DNA of 32,729 nt from Clostridium sp. K13 (GTDB lineage: Bacteria > Bacillota > Clostridia > Clostridiales > Clostridiaceae): the NCBI RefSeq assembly GCF_019734195.1, contig NZ_JAASHM010000038.1, forward strand, positions 1 through 32,729, in the 5' to 3' direction. The notes beneath the pieces were generated by a model. That model did no database searches. It was not told the DNA's origin and saw only the letters and a program-made list of their open reading frames with translations. The translations under genes were made by a program, and so were the position numbers. Positions 23,333 to 31,060 of the stretch are shown one piece after another. Positions within the stretch are counted from its first letter, which is position 1, and every line of letters starts with the position of its first letter.

Positions 23333-23353
23333 AAAATTGGTATTACCAATTTT
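23333..23353. promoter_or_regulatory. LldR/PdhR-type operator O2
   Basis: aaaattggtattaccaatttt is a perfect 21-base palindrome whose 17-base core AATTGGTATTACCAATT differs from O1 only at the central base. It stands 69 bases before etfB. Confidence 0.85.
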
Positions 23354-23421
23354 AAAATATAACTTTTAAAATTGAAAATTGTACAAGGTATCTTAATTAG
23401 GTATATAAGGGAGGAGAAATT

Positions 23422-24210
23422 ATGAATATTTTAGTTTGTATTAAACAAGTTCCAGGAACATCTAAGGTTGAGGTTGACCCAGTTACTGGAGTTTTAAAAA
23501 GAGATGGTGTTGATTCTAAAATGAATCCATATGATTTATATGCATTAGAAACAGCTTTTAAAATTTCAGAAAATAAGGGTGGTAAAATAAATGTTTTAAC
23601 TATGGGACCACCTCAAGCTAAAGAAATTATTAAAGAAGCTTATTCAATGGGTGTTGATCATGGTGTACTTTTATCTGATAGAAAATTTGCAGGTGCAGAT
23701 GTTTTAGCAACCTCTTATACTTTGTCTCAAGGTGTTAAAAGTATGGGAGAATTTGATTTAATAGTTTGTGGAAAGCAAACTACTGATGGTGATACTGCCC
23801 AAGTTGGTCCTGAAATGGCGGAGTATTTAAATATACCTCATGTTGCTAATGTTAGAAGAATAATAGAAGTTAAAGATGAATCTATTGTAGTTGAAATGGA
23901 TATGCCAAATACATTAGAGATAGTAGATATTAAATTACCAGCTTTAATTACAGTAGAAAAAGGAATCTTTGAACCTAGATTACCTTCTTATAAGAAAAAA
24001 GTAGCAACAAAGGATAGAGATATAGATATTAAGAGTTTATGTGATTTTAAAGATCAAGATGAAAAGCATTATGGGTTAAATGGTTCCCCAACTCAAGTTG
24101 AAAGAATTTTCCCTCCTAAGGTTAATGATAAGAGAGAAATGTGGAAAGGTAGTAGCGAAGAAATAGTTAATAAAATTGAGAATACATTGAAGGAATTAAA
24201 ATTTATTTAA
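23422..24210 (+). CDS. etfB: Electron transfer flavoprotein subunit beta
   Basis: The 262-residue beta subunit of an electron-transferring flavoprotein. Sequence signs: MNILVCIKQVPGTSKVEVDP at the start, MNPYDLYALETAFKI, the loop GKQTTDGDTAQVGPEMAEYLNIP, and DIKLPALITVEKGIFEPRLPSYK near the adenine/FAD-binding end. In lactate-oxidising anaerobes (A. woodii LctBCD) EtfB carries the bifurcating FAD and works with EtfA and an FAD lactate dehydrogenase; reduced ferredoxin drives electrons from lactate to NAD+. It is first in a tight three-gene operon (etfA 13 bases downstream). The ribosome-binding site is ggagg. O2 lies in its 5' region. Confidence 0.96.
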   Translation: MNILVCIKQVPGTSKVEVDPVTGVLKRDGVDSKMNPYDLYALETAFKISENKGGKINVLTMGPPQAKEIIKEAYSMGVDHGVLLSDRKFAGADVLATSYTLSQGVKSMGEFDLIVCGKQTTDGDTAQVGPEMAEYLNIPHVANVRRIIEVKDESIVVEMDMPNTLEIVDIKLPALITVEKGIFEPRLPSYKKKVATKDRDIDIKSLCDFKDQDEKHYGLNGSPTQVERIFPPKVNDKREMWKGSSEEIVNKIENTLKELKFI

Positions 24211-24223
24211 GGGGGTAATTATT

Positions 24224-25444
24224 ATGGGAAGATTAATAATTAATCAAGATAAAGTAGGTAATAAAGATGAATTAGTTAAGATATGTCCTTTTGGTGCTCT
24301 TGAAATTAAAGACGATAAGTTAGATATAAATAGTGGCTGTAAAATGTGTAAATTATGTGTAAGAAAAGGTCCAGAAGGTGCAGTAGTATTTATTGAAGAT
24401 GAAAAGAAAGAAATAGATAAAAGTCTCTGGAATGGAATTGCTGTTTATGTAGATCATGTAGATGGAGAAATTCATCCTGTAACACTTGAGCTTATAGGAA
24501 AGGCAAGAGAGCTTGCAGATAAGGTACATCAAAAAGTTTATTGTATAGCTATGGGGGATAATATTGAAAATAGAGTTCATGAACTTTTACATTATGGTGT
24601 TGATAAGGTGTTTTTATATGATGATGAGGAATTGAAATTTTTTAGAATTGAACCTTATACTTCAGTAATTGAAGACTTTATAAATAATGTAAAACCAGCA
24701 GTGTTATTAGTTGGAGCAACAACTGTTGGTAGGTCATTAGCCCCAAGAGTTGCAGCTAGATTTAGAACAGGTCTTACAGCAGATTGTACTATATTAGATA
24801 TAAAAGAAAACACAGATTTAGTTCAAATAAGACCAGCCTTTGGTGGAAATATTATGGCTCAAATTGTTACACCAAACTCTAGACCACAACTTGCAACAGT
24901 TAGATATAAGGTTATGTCAGCTCCAGAAAGAAGTGAAAGTGAAAGTGGAGAAATAGTTAAATTATTTATAGGAAAGGAAAAATTAAAGTCTAATATTAAT
25001 GTATTAGAAGTAGTTCCAAAATCTAAGGAAAAGGAAATAAGTGAGGCTGATGTTTTAGTTGTTGCAGGAAGAGGTGTAAAGAGTGAAAAGGATTTAGCAA
25101 TGATTAAAGAATTAGCAGAACTTTTAGGTGGAGAGCTTGCAACTACTAGACCTTTAATTGAAGCAGGTTGGGTTGATGCAAAAAGACAAGTTGGTTTAAG
25201 TGGTAGAACTGTTAGACCAAAGCTTATTATTACTTGTGGTGTATCTGGTGCAGTTCAATTCACTGCAGGAATGAATAATTCTGATTATATATTTGCTATA
25301 AATTGTGATGAGAAAGCTCCAATATTTAAGGTTGCTCATTATGGAATAGTTGGAGATATTTATGATGTTATACCTATGTTAATTGAAAAGATTAAAAGTA
25401 ATGTTTCTGGAGCAATAGAAGAAGTTGCTGTAAATAGTATTTAG
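24224..25444 (+). CDS. etfA: Electron transfer flavoprotein subunit alpha with N-terminal [4Fe-4S] domain
   Basis: A 406-residue EtfA, longer than the plain alpha subunit because of a ferredoxin-like N-terminus with C21 ([10 protein letters not shown]), C39, C42 and C45 ([18 protein letters not shown]), enough for one [4Fe-4S] cluster. The body (about 65-250) is the Rossmann-like Etf domain ([29 protein letters not shown]). The C-terminal FAD domain holds [39 protein letters not shown] and [31 protein letters not shown]. The cluster is characteristic of Etfs that couple to lactate dehydrogenase or caffeyl-CoA reductase in acetogens and clostridia. It follows etfB after ggggg and precedes the dehydrogenase. 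Confidence 0.96.
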   Translation: MGRLIINQDKVGNKDELVKICPFGALEIKDDKLDINSGCKMCKLCVRKGPEGAVVFIEDEKKEIDKSLWNGIAVYVDHVDGEIHPVTLELIGKARELADKVHQKVYCIAMGDNIENRVHELLHYGVDKVFLYDDEELKFFRIEPYTSVIEDFINNVKPAVLLVGATTVGRSLAPRVAARFRTGLTADCTILDIKENTDLVQIRPAFGGNIMAQIVTPNSRPQLATVRYKVMSAPERSESESGEIVKLFIGKEKLKSNINVLEVVPKSKEKEISEADVLVVAGRGVKSEKDLAMIKELAELLGGELATTRPLIEAGWVDAKRQVGLSGRTVRPKLIITCGVSGAVQFTAGMNNSDYIFAINCDEKAPIFKVAHYGIVGDIYDVIPMLIEKIKSNVSGAIEEVAVNSI

Positions 25445-25490
25445 CCAAGTTTTATTTAACTTTGAGGCAAAGATGAAAGGGGAGGAATTT

Positions 25491-26894
25491 ATGATGGATT
25501 ATAAGAGATTTTCTGTAGAGGATTATAATAATATATTAAGTTTAATTAATGATAGAGATAGAGTTTTATATGGTGAAAATATAAGTGAAGATTATAGTAG
25601 AGATGAGCTAGGCTCTGTAAGAGTTATGCCTAATGTTGTAGTACAAGCGTTAAGTAGTGAAGAGGTTTCTAAGGTAATGAAATATGCTTACGATAATAAT
25701 ATTCCAGTAACTCCAAGAGGTTCAGGAACAGGTCTTGTTGGATCAGCTGTACCTATTAAGGCTGGAATTGTTATTGATTTAAGTAAAATGAACAATATTT
25801 TAGAGTTAGATGAAGAAAATTTAACATTAACAGTTGAACCAGGGGTATTACTTATGGAAATAGGAAAATATGTAGAAGAGTTTGATTTGTTTTATCCACC
25901 AGACCCAGGAGAAAAAACTGCCACTATAGGAGGGAATATAAGTACTAATGCTGGTGGAATGAGAGCTGTAAAATATGGTGTTACTAGAGATTATGTAAGA
26001 GGTCTTGAAGTAGTTTTACCTAATGGAGAAATTATTAATGTTGGAGGAAAGGTAGTTAAAAATAGTTCTGGATATGCATTAAAGGATTTAATAGTAGGTT
26101 CTGAGGGAACTTTAGGAATTGTTACAAAAGCTATATTAAGATTATTACCCTTACCTAAAAAGGCAATTAGTCTTTTAATTCCTTTTGATACTTTAGATAA
26201 TGCAATAGAAACTGTACCTAAGATAATTAAATCTAAATCTATACCAACAGCAATAGAGTTTATGCAAAGAGCTGCAATTATAGCTGCAGAGGAGTTTTTA
26301 AAGAAGCCATTTCCTGATAAATCATCAGATGCATATTTATTATTAACCTTTGATGGAAACTCAAAAGAAGAAATAGAAAGGGCTTATGAAGGTGTTGCTA
26401 ATATTTGTTTAGAAAATGGTGCGTTAGATGTATTTATTTCTGATACTGAAGAAAGACAAGAAGCTATTTGGAGTGCTAGAGGTGCTTTCTTAGAAGCTAT
26501 AAAAGCATTAACAACTGAAATGGATGAGGTTGATGTTGTTGTACCAAGAAATAAGGTTGCTGAATTTGTTAAGTTTACTCATGAAGTTGAAGAATCACAA
26601 GATATAAGAATAAAGAGTTTTGGTCATGCTGGTGATGGTAATCTTCATATTTATATATTAAGAGATGATTTAAATTCTGATGAATGGAATAATAAGCTTA
26701 ATAATGTTATGGAAATTTTATATAAGAAATCAAGAGAACTAAGTGGCCAGGTTTCAGGAGAACATGGTATAGGCTTTGCTAAAAAATCATATTTAAATGA
26801 ATCCTTACCAAAGCAATCTATAGAGATTATGAAGGGAATAAAACTTGCTTTTGATCCTAAAAATATTTTAAATCCAGGTAAAGTATGTCAGTAA
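25491..26894 (+). CDS. lctD: FAD-binding D-lactate dehydrogenase (LctD/GlcD family)
   Basis: A 467-residue flavoprotein of the GlcD/D-lactate dehydrogenase family. The FAD-binding PCMH domain (about 35-215) shows [60 protein letters not shown] and [23 protein letters not shown]. The cap/oxidase_C domain (about 225-465) shows [14 protein letters not shown] (metal/substrate His) and [14 protein letters not shown], ending [13 protein letters not shown]. It oxidises D-lactate (or another 2-hydroxy acid) to the 2-oxoacid, passing electrons to the adjacent Etf. The ATG at 25473 lies upstream of the aaaggggagg site; 25491 (or 25494, two adjacent Met) is better. No membrane segment, no clear terminator downstream. 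Confidence 0.94.
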   Translation: MMDYKRFSVEDYNNILSLINDRDRVLYGENISEDYSRDELGSVRVMPNVVVQALSSEEVSKVMKYAYDNNIPVTPRGSGTGLVGSAVPIKAGIVIDLSKMNNILELDEENLTLTVEPGVLLMEIGKYVEEFDLFYPPDPGEKTATIGGNISTNAGGMRAVKYGVTRDYVRGLEVVLPNGEIINVGGKVVKNSSGYALKDLIVGSEGTLGIVTKAILRLLPLPKKAISLLIPFDTLDNAIETVPKIIKSKSIPTAIEFMQRAAIIAAEEFLKKPFPDKSSDAYLLLTFDGNSKEEIERAYEGVANICLENGALDVFISDTEERQEAIWSARGAFLEAIKALTTEMDEVDVVVPRNKVAEFVKFTHEVEESQDIRIKSFGHAGDGNLHIYILRDDLNSDEWNNKLNNVMEILYKKSRELSGQVSGEHGIGFAKKSYLNESLPKQSIEIMKGIKLAFDPKNILNPGKVCQ

Positions 26895-26972
26895 TAAAAT
26901 AGATAAAATTGCTTCAAAGGAAATTAGCCAAACAATACAAAAAAAGAACATACTTTCACTTTTAAGAAAGAT

Positions 26973-26996
26973 ATAGTAATATAGTAATATAGTAAT
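26973..26996. repeat. Short tandem repeat, 3 x atagtaat
   Basis: Three perfect consecutive copies of the octamer atagtaat lie between lctD and the palindromic element. This is simple-sequence slippage, not CRISPR-like. Confidence 0.8.
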
Positions 26997-27023
26997 ATAA
27001 AATTATATTTTAAGACAATTATA

Positions 27024-27522
27024 AAAAGGATGTATTAAAACTACAATTCACTTAATATAAAATTGCGAACTAATTTATAGTTAAGGGGATTTGTTCAGTT
27101 AAAGAGTTTAATTTAGCTTTCGCTAATTAAACTCAGGTAAGGGTTTGCTAAAGCAAACGTTAAAGAGTTAGGCAGAATCCCCCTAAAGTTAACGACTTGT
27201 CATACAAATTTGTAGCAGGAATCGTTAACTATAAGTCGGAGAACTAAGAAAAACAGTGAAGAGAAAAAATAAAATATTAATTTGGAGGGAAGCATTGAAA
27301 TTAAGCTGTAGAATTTAATAATTGATGTAGTAAAATTTGCGTGAAGAAGATTTTACTGTTTGACGCGCTAGCTAGTTTAAAATCTTTAGCAAGTTTTACG
27401 GAATCAATTATATAAATTCAAAGTGAAAATTTCACCGCTTCCCGGAAAAGTAATATTCCATTTTTCGTTCTCACTGTAGTTCGCAGTTTATTTCAATTGT
27501 GAAAATAGAGTTTTTAACATTT
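27024..27522. mobile_element. Non-coding palindromic MITE-like element with a nested module
   Basis: A stretch of about 500 bases without any gene. Its ends are imperfect inverted repeats of about 48 bases: the left one starts near ggatgtattaaaact and ends tgcgaacta (to 27072), and the reverse complement of 27477-27522 reads atgttaaaaactc...tgcgaacta. Inside, 27254-27375 and 27375-27475 form a second long imperfect palindrome (cagtga..., aatatta..., ggaagc..tgaaa, aattgat; centre near gcgctagctag). There is no transposase, so movement would need one in trans. Target duplication at the outer edges could not be identified. Confidence 0.6.
27074..27238. mobile_element. Inner hairpin-rich module, possible nested insertion
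   Basis: The module starts and ends with perfect complements TTATAGTTAA (27075-27084) and TTAACTATAA (27225-27234). It contains aaggggatt/aatcccccT, gagtttaat..tagc/gctaattaaactc (27104-27134), gtttgc/gcaaac (27143-27158) and gttaacga/tcgttaac (27188-27229). It is flanked by near-identical 9-mers gcgaactaa (27065-27073) and gagaactaa (27239-27247), like a target-site duplication, and it interrupts the left arm of the larger element. Confidence 0.5.
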
Positions 27523-27551
27523 CTTTGACAGCGATAGGAGAGAGAAAGTAT

Positions 27552-28106
27552 ATGAAGGGAAAAGAGCATATGATTGTTGGAACTACGGCAACAGCAACTA
27601 TGGGAATTGGTTTTTTAATTACTAATACATTTGATAGTGCTATATATTTAGTTCCTTTAATTATTGGTGGATTTATTGGCTCCTATATGCCGGATATTGA
27701 TTCACATAATTCTAAGGCAAGACAAGCTTTTAATAAGATATTAACATTTTCTATAATAGCAATAGTACTAGGATATATGCTAGGGGTTGCATTAAGTGTA
27801 AGTGATGTAATAAATTTTTTAGAACGTAATATTAGAAATTGTTTTGCAACAGTTATGTTTTGTATAACAACTGTATTAGGAAAATTATCTCCACATAGAA
27901 TGTTTACTCATAAATGGTTAGGCACACTAATGTTTTGTGGAAGTATATATTTAACAGGAAATATATACTTAGCATTAGGGTTTTCTATGGGGTATATTTT
28001 ACATATTGTTTGTGATAGATTTTCACCAAGAGGGAAAAATTTAAAGTTTTTTGAGTTTAAGCTACCATGTAAAAATTCTAAAAATAAGACAACAGTAGCT
28101 TGGTAA
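27552..28106 (+). CDS. YdjM-like (DUF457) membrane-bound metal-dependent hydrolase family protein
   Basis: A 184-residue polytopic membrane protein of the YdjM/DUF457 family. Diagnostic motifs are MKGKEHMIVG (a start with an early His), IGGFIGSYMPDIDSHNSKAR (Asp pair and His in the P-D-x-D-x-x-x-S signature), SPHRMFTHKWLGTLMF (the H-R-x-x-T-H motif) and MGYILHIVCDRFSPRG (the H-x-x-x-D motif). Together these suggest a metal site at the membrane face. E. coli YdjM is an inner-membrane protein of the SOS regulon; no reaction is proven. A TTG at 27525 could start it, but aggag at 27536-27540 favours the ATG at 27552. The right end of the palindromic element lies just 30 bases upstream and may have replaced its original promoter region. 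Confidence 0.85.
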   Translation: MKGKEHMIVGTTATATMGIGFLITNTFDSAIYLVPLIIGGFIGSYMPDIDSHNSKARQAFNKILTFSIIAIVLGYMLGVALSVSDVINFLERNIRNCFATVMFCITTVLGKLSPHRMFTHKWLGTLMFCGSIYLTGNIYLALGFSMGYILHIVCDRFSPRGKNLKFFEFKLPCKNSKNKTTVAW

Positions 28107-28135
28107 AATTAAAATTAAACAAATGAAATATTCAT

Positions 28136-28188
28136 TAAAAATAAAAGAATTGGCAACTATTTAGCTGTCAATTCTTTTATTTTTATAT
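28136..28188. terminator. Bidirectional terminator between convergent genes
   Basis: The 17-bp arms aaaaataaaagaattg (from 28136) and caattcttttattttt (to about 28185) pair perfectly, with A-rich sequence on the left and T-rich on the right. The last codons of the minus-strand gene are encoded in the loop and right arm. Confidence 0.85.
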
Positions 28189-28684
28189 TTTTAGGTAAAT
28201 GTGATTTTATTGATTTTAGTATAGCTTTTGGATCAGCTGTTACTATTGGACAAATAAGTAAATCATATTTAGTAGTAAGTTTTAATTCATAAAGATTTTC
28301 TTTATGTTTTTTTTCAAGTACTAAGCTTTGAATTTCGTTGAATTCAGCATAATTATTTTTTACAACTACATAGTTATCATATATTGCAAATTTAGTACAA
28401 GATACTTTTATAGAAAACAATACTAATATATTAACAATAACTACTGCAATTAAATAGTAAGGAGTTATATTATTCATAAATGTATAAATAGCAAATATTA
28501 TGCTAACTATTAATAAAATAATACAAGGAATATACGTACCTATAGAATTAGTATTATATTCGAATTTTAAATTAGATTTATTTTTAGATATTTTTTTGTA
28601 GTAAATAGAATAAAGTACTGTTAAATAATAGGCAGGCATACCTGCAAAAATAATTAAAAGTAATATAAGAATAAAATTATTCAT
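28157..28684 (-). CDS. Small membrane protein with C-terminal cytosolic domain
   Basis: A 175-residue protein that I do not recognise. It has an N-terminal membrane helix (NNFILILLLIIFAGMPAYYL, extending to about residue 27), a short basic loop (YYKKISKNKSN), then two more helices at about 50-72 and 75-95. The last 80 residues form a soluble beta-rich domain (KFAIYDNYVVVKNNYAEFNEIQSLVLEKKHKENLYELKLTTKYDLLICPI) that resembles bacterial PH-like domains, ending in a basic tail. This layout (membrane helices plus PH-like domain) occurs in small envelope proteins of Firmicutes. The start has aaggggg upstream on the minus strand. The gene is monocistronic. Confidence 0.7.
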   Translation of the reverse strand: MNNFILILLLIIFAGMPAYYLTVLYSIYYKKISKNKSNLKFEYNTNSIGTYIPCIILLIVSIIFAIYTFMNNITPYYLIAVVIVNILVLFSIKVSCTKFAIYDNYVVVKNNYAEFNEIQSLVLEKKHKENLYELKLTTKYDLLICPIVTADPKAILKSIKSHLPKNIKIKELTAK

Positions 28685-28982
28685 ATAAAATCCCCCTTAG
28701 AAATTTTAATTTATACATAAATAATATTTTATACCAATAAATTTTGATTAGCAACATAAGGAGGTGAGTAGAAAACTAATATATATATAATTAATAGAAA
28801 AATATAAAAAAATTAATAACTTATTAATAAAAGGTATATTATATGAGCAGGTTAATAAATAAAATGTTTACAGATTTGAGAAAAATTGTTAAAAGTAATA
28901 AAATGGTATAAAATAGAAAAGAGATAGATTTTAATGATTATTATATAAAAGTTAAAGTCAAAAGAAAGGTTTAAAGGGTAAT
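28685..28982. other. Gene-free AT-rich intergenic stretch
   Basis: About 300 bases between divergent genes. It contains an isolated aaggaggtg site (about 28760-28768) whose GTG reads only eight codons, and a 22-codon ATG frame (28843-28911) with weak support. No hairpin terminator or strong promoter is clear. This may be the remains of a longer leader or a decayed small gene. Confidence 0.4.
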
Positions 28983-29110
28983 ATGGGAGAAAATAAAAAA
29001 TATTAAGTAAAGCAAAGGAATTTAGCTTTATTTTTATTATCATCAGTATATGTGGGCTTTATAGCTTTATAATAAATGATGGTTTTAATATTTTAGTATT
29101 TATAAAAGTT
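28983..29110 (+). pseudogene. Frameshifted N-terminus of the second sensor kinase
   Basis: ATG at 28983, preceded by aaaggg, reads MGENKKY and stops at 29004-29006. If the A6 run at 28995-29000 had one more A, the frame would continue as MGENKKILSKAKEFSFIFIII... through a complete membrane helix straight into the kinase frame at 29111. The kinase frame itself is open back to 28997 but has no start codon before 29111. This is a poly-A indel: a true mutation, a phase-variable or slippery site, or a sequencing error. Confidence 0.65.
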
Positions 29111-30619
29111 ATGTCATTAGTTACATCATGTTTTTATACATCTAGTTTATTAATACTATCATTAAGTAGAAATATTTATATAAATAATTTATATAAATAT
29201 CTTTCTATTGGGATTTCTGGAATTGGGTTTTTATCAATTTCTAATATTCTTATATTAAATATAGACATTGGAATTGTAAGCTCATTTAACATTATTAGTA
29301 GGATGTTTTATATAATTTTTATTCTTGAAGTATTAGTATTTATTTTTTCATTTATAAATATTAATAAAGAAATAAAATTGGGGTTTTTTTCATTAATTAC
29401 TATAGGTGCTACTTTATTATGTGCTTATGTAGGATTTAAAAGTAGTAATAATATATTAATAGAAATTGAAGGTCAAGGCTTTAACAAAGTTAAATTAAGT
29501 GTAGAAATATTAATTGTAACTTTATATATATTATTATGGTTTATTGTTAAAAGAAAAGGAGAAAAAATTTCCAAGGAAATAATAGAAGATTTTAAAGGAT
29601 ACATAATTTCTAGAATTATATTAGCAGTAATTGTACTTTTTACTTCTGTAAATTTTAATGGTGGAAAAATTTTATTAACTTATTTTATTAGACTAATAGG
29701 AGATTATTTTGTATTTAAGATAATTGGAATAGAGGTTATTAAAAGACCACAAGAAACTTTATATAATGATTTAATGTTTAAATCTATAGAATTAGAAGAA
29801 AAGTTATCTGAGTTAAAAAGAAAAAATGAAGAAGAAGAGATAAATAAGGAATTATTCGCTAATATTTCTCATGAGTTTAAAACACCAGTAAATGTTATTT
29901 ACTCTGCAATTCAAATGCAAGATTTAAAAAGAGAAAGCAATGATATGAATGAAATATTAAAATTTAATTCTATAATTAAACAAAACTGTTATAGACTAAT
30001 AAGATTAATAAATAATTTTATTGATTCAAGTAAATTAACTCAACAAGATTATAATTTAAATTTAAAGTGTTTAAATATAGTTAATATTGTTGAAAATACT
30101 ACAATGTCTATATTATCTTTTGCAGAAATGAAAGGTATCAATGTTATTTTTGATACAGAAGAAGAAGAGCTTTTTGTTTATGCAGATAAAGATTTAATAG
30201 AAAGAACTATATTAAATATTTTATCTAATGCCATTAAATACAATGAAGAAAATGGGAAAATAGATGTTTTAGTTGGAACTAGAAAAGAAAATATTATTAT
30301 AGAGATTGAAGATAATGGTATTGGAATACCAAAGGAAAAAGTAAAATATATTTTTAATAGATATGAGAGGGTTCAAACAAGTGAAGCTAGATATAAGGAA
30401 GGTTCAGGTTTAGGACTTAATATAGTTAAGGAAATAATAAATAAGTTTAATGGAAGCGTAAAAATTGAAAGTGAAGAGAGTATAGGAACTAAGATTACTA
30501 TAATAATACCTAAAATTGAATATAATGAAGAGTTATATGAGGATTATTCAGATGGCTTTAATTTTAAAAATGATATTATTCAAAAAGTAGATTTAGAAAT
30601 GTCTGATATATGTATTTAA
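29111..30619 (+). CDS. Orphan membrane sensor histidine kinase
   Basis: A histidine kinase, 502 residues in the open frame, truncated at the N-terminus by an apparent frameshift (see 28983-29110). The N-terminal half is a membrane sensor with some seven helices (through about residue 210), with no PAS domain. A coiled coil (IELEEKLSELKRKNEEEEI) leads to HisKA with H254 in LFANISHEFKTPVNVIYSA, then HATPase_c with N box (ILSNAIKYN), G1 (DNGIGIP), F box (FNRYERV) and G2 (SGLGLNIVKEII). The extra C-terminal tail (EDYSDGF...QKVDLEMSDICI) parallels that of the kinase at 3813-5633. The first ATG of the open frame has no ribosome-binding site. No response regulator is adjacent. Confidence 0.9.
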   Translation: MSLVTSCFYTSSLLILSLSRNIYINNLYKYLSIGISGIGFLSISNILILNIDIGIVSSFNIISRMFYIIFILEVLVFIFSFININKEIKLGFFSLITIGATLLCAYVGFKSSNNILIEIEGQGFNKVKLSVEILIVTLYILLWFIVKRKGEKISKEIIEDFKGYIISRIILAVIVLFTSVNFNGGKILLTYFIRLIGDYFVFKIIGIEVIKRPQETLYNDLMFKSIELEEKLSELKRKNEEEEINKELFANISHEFKTPVNVIYSAIQMQDLKRESNDMNEILKFNSIIKQNCYRLIRLINNFIDSSKLTQQDYNLNLKCLNIVNIVENTTMSILSFAEMKGINVIFDTEEEELFVYADKDLIERTILNILSNAIKYNEENGKIDVLVGTRKENIIIEIEDNGIGIPKEKVKYIFNRYERVQTSEARYKEGSGLGLNIVKEIINKFNGSVKIESEESIGTKITIIIPKIEYNEELYEDYSDGFNFKNDIIQKVDLEMSDICI

Positions 30620-30667
30620 AAATAAGAGGAGTTATATTATTTTTTTATAAAAAAATAATGGTAAATA

Positions 30668-30696
30668 TTTACAAATGTTATTTTGTGGTGTATACT
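30668..30696 (+). promoter_or_regulatory. Promoter of the 49-codon small gene
   Basis: TTTACA (30668-30673) and TATACT (30691-30696) are 17 bases apart. A perfect 16-bp palindrome TTTTATAATTATAAAA (30747-30762) lies in the leader, just before the ribosome-binding site. Confidence 0.65.
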
Positions 30697-30784
30697 ATAT
30701 TTATAGTAGCCAAAAGGAAAGTTTTATGACTACTAAGTTCTATAGGTTTTATAATTATAAAAGCTAAAGGGGTGATGCTTCTAA

Positions 30785-30934
30785 ATGTCGTTATTGGAGG
30801 ATGTTCAGTTAATGAACAAATATGATAGAGAGGAGGCGTGCGTAAAGCTTAAAAATAGGCTTTTAATTAATGCTAAAATTAAACTTTATAAATGTTTTAA
30901 AGAAGGAGATGATCCAATCTATCTAATACATTAG
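30785..30934 (+). CDS. Small hypothetical protein (49 residues)
   Basis: A 49-codon frame, starting MSLLEDVQLMNKYDREEACV and ending DDPIYLIH. It is basic and helical, with two Cys (19 and 37) and no membrane helix. Support is a consensus promoter 90 bases upstream, a strong aaagggg site (with a 12-base spacer, slightly long) and a terminator downstream at 31005-31035, with nothing else in this 440-base gap to explain them. The helical, charged make-up recalls small regulatory or DNA-binding peptides, but I recognise no family. An overlapping ATG at 30775 reads only 16 codons and sits too close to the ribosome-binding site. Confidence 0.5.
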   Translation: MSLLEDVQLMNKYDREEACVKLKNRLLINAKIKLYKCFKEGDDPIYLIH

Positions 30935-31004
30935 AGAAGGGGGATAGAAGTTCGTTATTCATAAGGTAAAGTTTTAAAAAATAATTTAATAATGTATATA
31001 TAAT

Positions 31005-31035
31005 AAGGAGCTACTATTTAGCTCCTTTAATTTTT
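31005..31035 (+). terminator. Short terminator before the AI-2E-family gene
   Basis: aaggagcta (31005-31013) pairs with tagctcctt (31019-31027), followed by taattttta. Confidence 0.75.
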
Positions 31036-31060
31036 AATATAAAGGATGGATGTGATAAAA

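Noticed and set aside
26973..26996. Tandem octamers as a possible CRISPR or iteron array
   Set aside because: Units are 8 bases with no spacers and only three copies; simple slippage explains them.
28843..28911. A 22-codon ATG frame (MSRLINKMF...) upstream of the second kinase
   Set aside because: Weak, distant aaagg site, no promoter or terminator of its own; kept only as a remark on the intergenic stretch.
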